Assembly: GCA_027972325.1 (NCBI GenBank) | Contig: JAPMOS010000056.1 | Coordinates: 137,001 to 201,000, forward strand | DNA length: 64,000 bases | DNA from: Paratrimastix pyriformis | Taxonomy: Eukaryota; Preaxostyla; Paratrimastigidae | Direction: 5' to 3' | Shown here: positions 30,160-40,800 of the stretch, piece by piece | How positions within the stretch are numbered: the first letter of the stretch is position 1 | How the letters are laid out: every line of letters starts with the position of its first letter | Translations under genes and position numbers: made by a program | Notes under the pieces: generated by a model | Databases searched by the model: none | What the model was told of the DNA's origin: nothing | Seen by the model: the letters and a program-made list of their open reading frames with translations, nothing else

Positions 30160-33100
30160 CCACCACCACCATCATCATCACCATCATCATCCAACGCCTC
30201 GTCGTGCCGCTTTGCCGGTGCAGGCCGCCGGTGCTCGAGGAGGTCCAGCAGACGGTCGATGCGCAGCTCTCCATCGCCCTCAACTCGGTCCGTCGTCGTC
30301 GGCCGGCGGCTTGCGTGGCGGTTTTGTGCAGCTGGTGGGCGTGCGGTCGGCGCGCACGTGATGAGTGCCTTCCTTCCTTTCCGCCGTCTCATCCGTCCCT
30401 TTCATCCGCCTGTTCTGCACTTCCAGGCCTCTCGTGTGAAAGCGCTCGCCTCCCGGGTGGCCAAGACCCGCGCCCCCAAGCAAGCTGCATCATCGCCCCG
30501 TCTGTTGCCCCCTCACAGACCTCCGCCTCCCCGCTTTCGTATACCATCCTCCCGCCAGCGCAGCCGCACATGATCCAGTCCGACGGTCACGATCGTTTTC
30601 ATCGGACGCCGTTCGCCCATTAACCTTCTCTTCATTAACCAACCTTCCTCCTGATCCGCCTCCGCAGTCCGCCCGGGCCCTGCGACGCCGACCAAGTCGA
30701 CCCCCCGCCCCAGCGCCGCCTCGCGGGCCTTCCTCCCGGCGGCGGTCGTCTCCCAGCTGGTTCGCTGCCCGCCCCGCCCCAGCCAGCCGCCAGCCGCCGC
30801 CGCCGCCACCTCGTCGCCCCGCAAGTCGGCACTGCGGCCCACGACTGCCTACGCCGAGGTCATCACGACCCCCAAAGTGGCCGCCGTCGAGTTCAACCCC
30901 GCGCCGCCCGCCCCCCCGGCCGACCTCCAGCCGCAGCCGCAGCAGCGCGGTGGGTTTATGCACCCGCCTGCCCCCGTCAAGCCGCGTGCCGCCCCGGCGG
31001 CTGCCCCAATCCTGGGTGCCCTGGCGGCGGCGGAGGAGACCCGAGCCGCCACGCCCCCCAAAATGCCGAGGCCCGCTGCCGTTGCTGCTGCTGCTGCGAG
31101 TGGGACCGAGTCGGAGCGTGCGCCCCATCCTGCCCCGGCTGCTCCTGCGGCTGGTCCGTCGGCGTTGTGCAGCCTTCTCACGTGGCCTTCGTTTTCGTGT
31201 GTTCCTGTGTCTTGCCCTCCTCCTCCTCCTCCTCCCCCCCACCACCACCACCACCACCACCACCACACACACACACATTGAAAAGAGGGAAGAGAGACAC
31301 CGCAAGAAATGTAGGCACAGTCCACGAGGGAAGCGCCATAGTCAAGCAGTGTCCACCAAGCCAACATACGCAAGCAGGCGGCAGCGAACAAGGGTCAGTC
31401 AACGGCAAAGCGCTCAGGCGGAAGAGCACGTCAACATCCGAGACCGGAAATCAGGACCCACAAGGGATCCGTCACATGGTGTGGATGGACAGCTCACGCT
31501 CTCACCACATCGCACGGCAGCAGCATGTGTCGCGCCAAAGGGGTCCCCGACACAGGCAAGACAAGGGGCAATCGGAGCATATGACACAGACCTTTTCGAT
31601 TGGGTGCGCAAGTAGAATGTCGATGGCGAGCATCGACGACGGACGGGACGGGCAACGAACGGGACGGGTCGGGACGGGACGGCGCACCAGGGACGGGACG
31701 TAGGGCAGCACGACCAGGACAGGCCGCACGTAGCACAGAGGGGCACGGTGAAGAACGGGACGGACGGGACGGGACGGGACGGGACGGGACGGGGCCGGGG
31801 TGTGGAGAGTGTGGGGGGAGCAGAAGTAGGGACAGGACGAAGAAAGAAACGGTCCATCCCCACGAGACGGGAGTGGATCCGGAAAGTGTAGTGGCACCCA
31901 GAATGAGCCTACTGATCGGAGCGCTAGGGGCAGTGCCACCACCTCCGGGGGATCCCCCCCGGCCACACACCACCACGGGACGGGACGAGCAAAACAAAGG
32001 ACGGGACGAGCAAGGGGACGGGACAGGACAGGGGACAAGGGACACGGGTCAGGACAGGCAGCTGAGTTACAGATGGATCGCCCATGGGGTCCACACTTGG
32101 TCGCCCCGGGACAGGAAGATCCAGTAACTGCAGCGCAGGACAGTGTCAGAGATCGAGGTGGAGAGGGTTTTGGAGCCAATGCCCAGCAGCCGGGTCATGG
32201 CATGATAGGAACGTGTCAGGAACCCGATGGAGCCCACCTCGAAGGGGACCAGCTCCACCGTCCAGCCCTTCACCGCCAGGTCGCGGGTCAGGGCCAAATA
32301 GCGGGCTGTTTTACGCTCGTGTGCCGCACTCACATTGTGCTCCGAGGGGACTGTAAGTTCCAGGAGCACAATCTTTCAGTGTCTCCGAGCGCAGCACCAG
32401 GTCCGGGCGCTGCTGGGTGCCGGCACCCCCAGTGCAGCATCCAGGGGAACACCATTCGGGAAATCGGGCAGGTCAACGTACATCACCCAGTCACGGGCCA
32501 GATCAAGTAAGCTCGGGGCGGCAGCAGCGGCAGCAGGGACGGCAGCAGGGGCGGGGACAGGGACATGGGCGCGAGGGGCGGGAGCAGGCGGGACAGCTGG
32601 AGCAGCTGGGGCAGGAACAGGAGCAGGAGCAGGGACCGGGGCAGGGGCTTTGGCTGCGGCCACAGCAGCAGCAGCTTTCACGAAGCGGACACAGGCACGG
32701 GTTCGAGCCGGAGCAGCCGCAGCAACAATAGCAGCAGCAGTAGCAAGGGCAGGAGCAGGAGCAGGAGCAGGCAGGAGCGGGAGCAGGAGCAGGGGCAGGG
32801 ACAGGGGCAGCCGCAACAACAGCAGCGGCCTTGACAAAGCGGATGCCCCGCTTGACGGGGCCAGAGTGCGGGATTTCTCCACCTTGTCCCGGATCGCACC
32901 GGCAACCAGGGTCAAGACGTGATTGTGACGCCACGTGAATCGACCCTGCTCGAGTGCTTTCCCGCAGAAGCTCAAGATGTGAAAGAGCCCACAGTGCGCT
33001 TTCCCACACAGTGCGCAACGGTCATCCACCGTTTTCCGCCATCGGGTCAGGTTCAGAGGGGAGGGGACAGTGTCAAGGGTGGCATTCAGATAGAACTTGA

Positions 33101-34322
33101 CAAGGGCCGGGGCATGTCATAGATGAGCCGGCTCCATGAGAGGTCCTGATGCATGCACTCATCCCAGTGCAGAAACCGGCCCTGCACAGCCAGCGAGAGC
33201 AGGTGTCTCCTGTGTGCCTCGTTCTGTTCCTGTTTCACCACCCCAGGACCGCGTGCCGGTGCCCAGCCGCGTCCTCCTCGGGCTGGGGTCCGCTTCTTCT
33301 GCGGTCGGCCCCAGACCCGCCCTCCCCGTCTGCCCGAGCTCCGTCAGACGGTTCAGCTCGACAGTCCTCTCGGCCGTTTCCAGGGTGACGGTCGGGCGGA
33401 ACTTCCGCTTTCGGTCACGGGACTCCACTCCCCGGATGTATGCATACAGGTCGTTGACACGCAGGTCCGAGGAGTTTCAGCAGGTGCGAGCGCACAGTGC
33501 CCATCGCACGCAAGTGATCGCCCAGATCCACACAGCCCAGCCCCTTCTGTGCCCGATCCAGGAACAGGATGTCAGGGGAGGCACACTTGGACATGCCAAA
33601 CCAGGCTTTCAGACGCTCCTTCACAGGGGGCATGAGGGTCCGCTCCACAAATGACTGAGGGAACTCATAGATCATGAAAGGCCACGACATCCGTGGTGCG
33701 ATGGCGTGGTTGTACAGCCAGGCCTTCTGGGGTCCTGACAGGGACAGGGCATCCACCTTTCCAGCATCCCCCAAGTCACCAGACACCTTCTCACGGATCT
33801 TGTCATCCCTCAGGTTCACATAGATCAACCGGCCCAGGCATTTGAAGGGCTGCTCCCCAGGAACGGGATCGGTTCGGGGCCAATGTGCAGGCGTGGGTCA
33901 TACGGGCTGTACTCTGCGCTCGTGGTGGGGTGACAGTCCGCACCACCTTGACATCACGCCTGAACTTTTCATGCCGAACGTCAGGCACTTTTGGTCTTGG
34001 CCCGCAGACAGCGCGACCACCCAAAAAGGCGTCCATTCCATCCAGGAGCATTTGGTTGTCTTTCTCATTTTGGGTCAGGAACTTTGTGTCATCTGCGTAT
34101 AGGGTCTCGCGGACCGTGATGGGGGCCGTACCCTCGGGGACCTTGAACGCGTACCCCGGCACGTCCACACTCTTCAGCCACTCCACAAGGAGGTTGTAGG
34201 TTGCGTCAAAAGGATCGTGGACAGTGTGCAACCCTGGAACACCCCAGAGAGGAAGGGAATCCACCCCGTGGTCCACTCCGTGTCTTCACACAGGCAGCCA
34301 GACCTTCGTAGTAGTGGTACAC

Positions 34323-34417
<95 letters not shown>

Positions 34418-37363
34418 ACACGGATTCCAACTCTGCCTGCCTCCTTTTTGGCCCGCCCAGGTGGCGCCTCGCCGTTGCCCTTCGGCCCCTCGCCCTTCGT
34501 GACGGCGTCCCCCTCGTCGGCCTTCGTTCCGCCCAAGCCCAGCCGTCGCTCGGCCGTCGCCCCCACGCCCCCGGCCGGGTCCCCCGCCGCCCAGCCGCCC
34601 GCCACCCCGTTCGGCGAGCAGAAGCCCCCCCAGTCACAGCCAAACCCGTTCGCACCGGCGGCAGGGGGCGCTCCGAACCCCTTCGCCACCCCTTCCCCGC
34701 CCCTGCTGCCCCCGCCGCCCCCGCCGCTCCCGTGGTCGTTCCTGCTGCTGCCTCGGCGAACCCGTTTGCTGTCGGCGCCCCGGCGCTGCCGCCAAGCTCC
34801 CCGCCCGCACAGCCCAAGGAGAAGGACGCCGCCAACCCCTTCGCGCCCAAGCCGACGGCAGCCCCCGGGGGCAGCCCGGCCCCCGCCCCCGCCCCCGACG
34901 CCGACAAGGACAAGGCAAAACCCTCGCCCTTCGGCGCCCCCGCCGCCGCAGAGCAGAAGCCATCACCGTTCGCCCCTGCGGCTGTCCCTGAGGCTGCCGA
35001 GAAGGAGAAGCCCTCGCCCTTCGCCGCCTTTGCCCCAGCAGCCGCAGCGGCGAAGCCTCTTCCAGCAGCATCGCCCTTTGCCACCCCAGCCGAGAAGCCC
35101 TCGCCCTTCGCGGCGGCGGCACCGGCGGTGGCGGGCGAGAAGGAGAAGCCCTCGCCCTTCGGCACCGCCCCCGCTGCCCCTGCCGAGAAGCCCTCGCCCT
35201 TCGGCGCCGCTGCTGTGGGAAAGCCCTCGCCCTTCGCGGCCGCCACGGCCTTTGGCCCGAAGGAGGCCAAGCCCTCGCCCTTCGGCGCCCCCGCCCTTCC
35301 ATCTCCTTTCGCCGCCCCTGCCCCTGCTGCCGCCCCCGCTGCCTCTTCCGAGAAGCCGCCACCACCTCCCGCGGCGGCTGAAAAGTCGGCCTCTCCCTTC
35401 GCCCCTCCTGCCCCCTTCGACAAACCATCCCCCTTCGGTGCCCCCGTGGCACCCGCCGCCCCCGCCGCCGACAAAGCCCGGCCCTCGCCCTTCGGTGGGG
35501 CCCCGGCGGCGACCGCGCCGGACGCTGGCAAGCCCAGCAGCCCCTTGCCGCCAGCTGTGGGCCCGGCGCCCCCGGAGAAGCCCTCGCCCCTCGGCGGCGC
35601 CCCTCCTGCCCTGCCATCCGTGGCGACCTTCCCTGCAGTGAGCCCTCCCGCCCCCGCCGCAGCCCCCGGAGCGCCTCCCCCCGCCGCCCTCGATACGGCC
35701 GCTCCGGCCACTGCCCCTGCCCCTGCCATTCCGGCTCCGGCCTCGCCCGCTCCAGCGGCTCCCGCTTCGCCTCCGGCCGCCACCGCTCCGGCGCCGGCAC
35801 CAGCACCGGCACCAGCACCGGCACCAGCACCGGCACCAGCACCCGCGGCGGCGCCAAACCCCTTTGCCGCCAAGTCGCCCTTCACGTCGGGGAACAATCC
35901 CTTTGCCCCCGCCAACCCACCACCGGCCCCGGCCCCTGCCCCGGCCCCGGTCGCACCAGCGCCCGCTGCGCCCGCCGCGCCAGCACCCGCGCCAGCACCT
36001 GCACCTGCACCTGCACCTGCACCCGCGCCAGCACCCGCTGTCTTGCCCCCGTCCCCGGCTGCCCCACCCGCCGCCCCCGCCGTGTCGCCCGCCAAGCCGT
36101 CGCCCTTCGGCGCACCCGCGGCCGCCAAGCCGTCCATCTTTGGGGCCCCGGCCGCCTCGACTTCCGGCAGCATTTTCGGGGCGCCCAGCAGTGGCCCGGC
36201 CGCCAGCATCTTCGGGGCGCCCGCAGGTCTGCACGTCCTGCTCCCCGCTGCGAGACGGGACCCACTCCCAAACTCATTCCATTGGCACCCTTCCTCCTCC
36301 GTCTCTCATTCACTGATCCTCTGTCCCCTCTCTCCCCAGCAGCTCCCGCAGCAGTGCCCGCGGGAGCCAGTTTCAGCCCGGCCCGCGCCGGCTCGATCTT
36401 CGGGGCCCCTGCTGCTACTGCTGCCGCCGCCGGGTCGGCCTTTGCGGCCCCGGCCACACCCCCACCCCCACCAGCCGGGTCGGCCTTCGGCCCGACCAAG
36501 TCCCCGCCTCCCAGCAGCACCAGCAGCTTCTTTGGCGCGGCCGCGGCCCCCGCTGGCGCCCCTCCTCAGCCCAGCATCTTCGGTGCCCCGGCCGCCGCCC
36601 CCGCCCCCGCCCCGGCTGCTGCGAGCTCTGCCTTCGGCCCACCCGCAGGCAGCGCCTTTGGGATGGCCGCCCTGGGCGGGCTGAGCAGCATGGGGTTCGG
36701 CGGCCCCGCCAAGCCAGCCGCCCCCGCCGCCCCCGCCGCCCCCGCCGCCTCGCCCTTCGGCGCCTTTGCGCCACCCGCCACGCCTCCTGCCCCGGCACCC
36801 GCCTCGGCCTTCGGGGGAAGCAGCGGAGCCTTCCTGCAGCCGGCCTCCTTCGCCATGCGCGCCTCGCCGCCACCCGCAGCGCCCGCCCCGGCCCCGGCCC
36901 CTGCTGCCGGCTCGGCCTTCGCGGCCCGACCCACGGGCGGGATGGCCAGCCTGATGGGCGCCTCGGGCTTCGGCTCGTCGGCCTTCGGGAGCGCCGCCCC
37001 GGCCTTCGGGAGCGCCGCCCCGGCCTTCGGGGGCGCGCCCGCCTTTGGAAGCGCCGCCCCGGCATTCGGGAGCGCCGCCCCGGCCTTCGGCGGTCTGTGT
37101 TCGGCAGACGTCGTCTCACCGCCGCATGCTCACCTCTCCCTCCCGGCTGTGTGCAGCCGCCCCATCGGCTGCCGCCGCCGCCCCGCCGTCGGCCTTCGGG
37201 GGCGGCTCAGCCTTCGCCGCCCGGGCGGCCCCTGCGGGCGGCTCGGCCTTCGGGAGCTTCGGGGCCCAGGCGACGGCAGGTTCCATCTTCGGCGCCCCCG
37301 CCGCGGCCGCCGCCCCTTCGTCCATCTTCGGCCCCCAGGGCGGCGCCCAGTGGCAGGTGCAAG

Positions 37364-37397
<34 letters not shown>

Positions 37398-37465
37398 AGG
37401 AGTACGCCGGTCAATCATCCCAAACACCCGGCCGCTGCTTGGGTGCCAGTTTGCGGGATTCATGA
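24913..37465 (+). CDS. NUP214: Nucleoporin Nup214
   Basis: Cytoplasmic-face FG nucleoporin involved in mRNA export and docking of transport factors. The N-terminal beta-propeller spans about 24913-26880; landmark segments are VAVASNDRIDFLDF, VILVGYSD-like VVLVGYSDM, IMVGASDSTDVRAVG and KLPPCPVLVLETREGL, which align with human Nup214. A first FG block (about 27158-28905, many PSPFGAPA units) is followed by a coiled-coil region (about 29082-30460: LASAALRTDDLFHQLAMVHL, IATQAQALISAIS, SMQTRVLEDEYAARC, LEEVQQTVDAQLS). An Ala/Pro linker follows, then a second FG block (34461-37340) and a short last exon ending at 37465. At least twelve introns, mostly with GTCCG/GTCTG donors. Intron 31154-34460 contains a LINE. 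The reading frame shifts by one base in a C-rich stretch near 34690-34700 with no intron to explain it (indel or assembly error). The C-terminal PAFGSAAPAFG run matches human Nup214 better than Nup98. Confidence 0.9.
26640..26730. repeat. (CCCTG)n minisatellite
   Basis: About eighteen CCCTG/CCCCG units, in an intron of Nup214 upstream of the exon that begins DAATHLGSMYVLL. Confidence 0.9.
26943..26962. repeat. C homopolymer in Nup214 intron
   Basis: About 20 C on the sense strand, within the intron preceding the first FG exon. Confidence 0.8.
30115..30195. repeat. (ATC)n microsatellite in Nup214 intron
   Basis: About 25 ATC units with some ACC, between the coiled-coil exons of Nup214; open in all forward frames as expected for the triplet. 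Confidence 0.85.
31281..34321 (-). mobile_element. 5'-truncated LINE with restriction-like endonuclease, inside a Nup214 intron
   Basis: Reading on the minus strand: reverse transcriptase remnants (GVFQGCTLS and the YADD box in ETLYADDTKFLTQN), a connection region, a zinc knuckle (CALCGKAHCGLFHILSFC followed by RHNHVL), a long Ala/Pro low-complexity insert, and a restriction-like endonuclease (RPDLVL, LLELTVPSEHN, AAHERKTARYLAL, FEVGSIGF). A 3' UTR follows with many GGGAC/GTCCC repeats (about 31660-31800). The coding sequence is split over several frames, so this copy is dead. The 5' end is truncated inside the RT domain and abuts a CA microsatellite; the 3' end also abuts a CA run. Both flanks share a CA run ending ATTGA (near 31280 and 34416), read as the target-site duplication. 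Confidence 0.85.
31660..31800. repeat. GGGAC tandem repeats in LINE 3' UTR
   Basis: Dispersed and tandem GGGAC units, the longest run near 31760-31793, within the 3' untranslated part of the intronic LINE. Confidence 0.75.
34322..34412. repeat. (CA)n microsatellite at LINE junction
   Basis: About 45 CA units ending CATTGACACACGG, at the 5' junction of the intronic LINE. A shorter CA run with the same ATTGA end lies at the other junction (31264-31281). Confidence 0.9.
37369..37396. repeat. C homopolymer in last Nup214 intron
   Basis: Roughly 28 C between a GTGCAAG donor and the CTCAG acceptor of the last exon. The duplicated copy at 54545 has only 6 C at this place, so the tract length is unstable. 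Confidence 0.85.
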
Positions 37466-37775
37466 AGGGTGGGTCGTTCGTGCAGCTAGGAGGAAGCGCT
37501 TTTCCAAAAGGTGTTTCTCCCATTTCCCAGCCCCATCTCGTCTTCGCACGCAAAGATCCTCATCCACACACGCCCCCTCCACGGCCGGAGATCCCTCCCC
37601 TTCAAGTCGAATGGAGGCACTTTTCGCATCTCATCCACCCGTCGGCGCACGATTGATTCACACTCCCCCGCGGCACAACAGCAACCACCCTTGTTGGCCC
37701 TCGAGTGACTGGGGCAAAAAAAATGTTGGGTGCATTGCGTATAGTCGACCTTCCCCCTCCTACCAGGGGTTTTCC

Positions 37776-37872
37776 GTTCTTTTCGTGTTGATTCGTTATC
37801 CCCTTCCCCCCTTTTCTTGTGCCCTCCCCGCGAACCGGGGGGAAGGGGATAACGAATCAACACGAAAAGAAC
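37776..37872. repeat. 36-bp perfect inverted repeat with 25-nt loop at LINE 3' end
   Basis: Left arm 37776-37811, right arm 37837-37872, with no mismatch between the arms; the loop is 37812-37836. It lies just beyond the endonuclease stop codon of the OTU LINE (minus strand), so the transcript would end in a long hairpin. One arm plus loop recurs as a single copy at 49847-49905. Confidence 0.9.
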
Positions 37873-40800
37873 AAAAGAATGGAAAATCAAAAAGGATAAG
37901 GTCGCTAACCGCAAGGAGCCCTCCTGGCCTGCGCCGGTGGGTCAGCCAGGAAGCTGGCCACGGGAACAGGCAACGAGTCGAGCGTGGTGGAAGGATGGTT
38001 GCAGGTAGTGACCGAAACCCAGGAGGCGTGCATCTCGTGGTTGCCCGCCCAGAGGCAGGCACCCAGGCAGGCCAGGAAGAACTGGCGGGGCCACTTGAGG
38101 TGGGCGTTCTTGTAGGCCTTGTCGATGACGTCCATGAGCTCCTTGGCACGGGGCGCGAGCTGTCCTGTCGAGGTGAGCGAGAAGGGGAAGAAGAGCGGGT
38201 CCCGCCCATACTTCTGGTACTTCCGCTCCTCGAGCTGCTGGGCGGCTTCGCCCTTGATGGCACGAGAGGCGTACATGGGAGCGAGGGGCTCCGCTACGGT
38301 CACGTCAATCTTGCTGGGGAGCGGATCTCCCGACAGGGAGAAGGAGATGTCGTAGCGGGCTGCGGACTGGGGCCGGACGGGCACGAGTCCTCGTCCTCCT
38401 CCAGGGGCGACCTCGGGCTCTCGGCGGGCGAGGCACCCGGGGATCGCTGCGAGCTGGCGGAACAGAAGATCGCGGATCTGGTCATGACGGGGCGCCCTCA
38501 TACGCGTCGCTGCTGGGCAGAGTCGTTCGTGGGCGTCGTCGATGAGCTTGTTGCGGCATGCGGGGCAGGGGACGAGTTGGTGGGGCCAGTTGGGCGGGCG
38601 GACGTTGATGGGGACGGCTGGCTGGGCAGTGAGGCCAAGGTGCAGGCGAAGGTTCTCGATGAAGGGAGGGTCGGCAAGGCGGAGGAGGCCATGAGGGAGG
38701 CGCGCAGGAGCGCGTGAACGGGTTCGTTGGCGGCGGAGAGGATCAGGATCTGCATGGTGGAACCGGGCAAGAGCGAGGCAACGAAGGCATCACGAGCGGC
38801 CGAGCAAGTTTCGGTCCACAGGCGGTGCTGGACACGGGCCCCATCGAGGTCGGCGCCAGAGCGGGAGAACGAAAGAACGTCTGAAGAGGTGAGGCTCCAG
38901 CTGATGTGGAACCGACGCATTTCGTCAGCAGCAGCGGCGAACAGCCTTGAACGGGGTCGGACGGAATCGACAGCGGAGGCGGCGGCGACAGCGGAGGCGG
39001 CGGCGACAGCGGCGGCGGTGGCAGGCACAACGGCAGCGGCAGGCACGGGGGTGGGGGCAGACAGATCAGATGGGGGGCAGGCAGCACGCAGAAACAGGGC
39101 ACTCAGAGGCTTGTGCAGAGGGGGCAGTTGGAGGTGGACGAGAGGGTGGCGATGGCGGATCCGACGATGGCACAGGGCCGAATCGAGTTGGTGGCGGCGA
39201 TCCCCAGCCCCCCCAGCCGGACCGGAAGGCCCAACAGTGGGTGGGTCGGGGGCACCCTCAGTCTCCCGGCGACGATGAAGGCGAGCTCGGCGTCGAACTC
39301 GGCCAGGATCTGGGGCGTGCTGGGCGTGGGCGGAGCGGAGCGGAGCGAGAAGACGAGCTTGGTTGGCACACAGAGGCGGGCGGCGAGGAGGAACGACTGG
39401 GCTGGCAGCGGGCTGAGCACTTGGGCGACATCGAGGGCGTCTTGGCAACGGCGACGTAGGTGGGACTCGACGAACTCGGGGGCCCCACCGGGACTCCGAC
39501 GACGGTCAGGCCCTCGGAAAACGGCAGGACCCTGGCGGGTTGCTGGGCGATGGTCAGGCAAGCGACGGCGGACGGATCTCGGACGAAGGCATGCGACTTG
39601 CTCGGCTCGATGACGAAGCCGAGGGTTGCTGCTGCCTGTTGGAAGGCGTCGAGGGTGGCCTGGGCTGCGGCAGGTGAGGGTCCCAGGATGAAGACATCGT
39701 CGAAGAACGCCATGACCGGTGGGATCGGATGCCCGCCCACCTCCAGCCGCGGGCCCGGCGAGGAGAGGGCAGCTCGAAGACAGGGGTCAAGGGTCATCGA
39801 GAACAACAGGGGTGACAGAGGAGATCCCTGTTGCGTACCCATCGTGGCCTTGATGGGGCTCCCCTGAAGGAGAGCGATTCGGACTCATAGAGCGAGCGGA
39901 CGAACGACTGGACGGGATCGGGCCAGTGGGCGCAAGCCATGGCTGGTCCGAGGCACTCCCGGTGGAAGTGCCCGAAAGCGTTGCGGAGATCGAGCTGAAT
40001 GATGGTGGTGTCGGGGAGAGGTTGGAGTCGATGATGGCTGAGATGGTGGTGGCAAGGGCTGTGGCCCCGTCGTTGGAGTGGAGGCCGAACTGGGTGGGGC
40101 ACAGGCTGGGCAGGGTGTGGGCGAGGAGGTGCTGGGCGAGGAGGCGGGTCAGGACTCTGGTGAGCGTCTCGGGGATGGCGATCGGACGGAGCAGGCGAGG
40201 GTTCTTCTTGGGAACGGCGACGAGGCGGGACGCGCAAAGGCAACGCGGCAGCCACCCGGCTGCCAGAAAGTAGTTGAAAGCTGTGGTGAGGAGGTCCACG
40301 ATGGCTTCGTCCTTCAAAACCACCTTGCGCAGGGGGTCGGGGGCGAGGCCACTCGGCCCCCCGGCTGTCCCACGTCCCCCCACCTTGAGGATGCAGGCCT
40401 TGACCTGCTCTGACGTCAGGGTGAGAGCGGGGATCTCCGGGGCGGCAGGGGGTGGTTGGCGACTCGGCGGGCCAGGAGCTCGTTGGGTAGGGCCAGCAGT
40501 GAGGCAGTTGCCTGCTCCACGGCCGGCTTGGAGGGAGGCGGGGTCAGGCGGGCTGGTGGTTGCCGAAGGAAGGAGCGTGACGAGAGCGGACAGACGGGTC
40601 TTGAACGCAACGGCGAAGCGGCTGGCGAGGGTAAAACGACGGCGGGACCCATTGCGACGCAGGGATGGGATGGCACTCGGAGGGTGGGGAGGCTTGTGGG
40701 TGGAAGGGAGGGAGTGGGGGTGGGGGTCTGCGTTGCCTGGGGAGGGAGCCAATTGAGGAGCGCGACATCGGCGAGGCGGGATTTGTGTGCTGGAGCGATG

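Noticed and set aside
24913-37465. Nup98 rather than Nup214
   Set aside because: No GLEBS or autoproteolytic domain; the N-terminus is a propeller aligning with Nup214 (VGASDSTDV, LPPCPVLVLETREG), followed by FG, coiled coil and FG.
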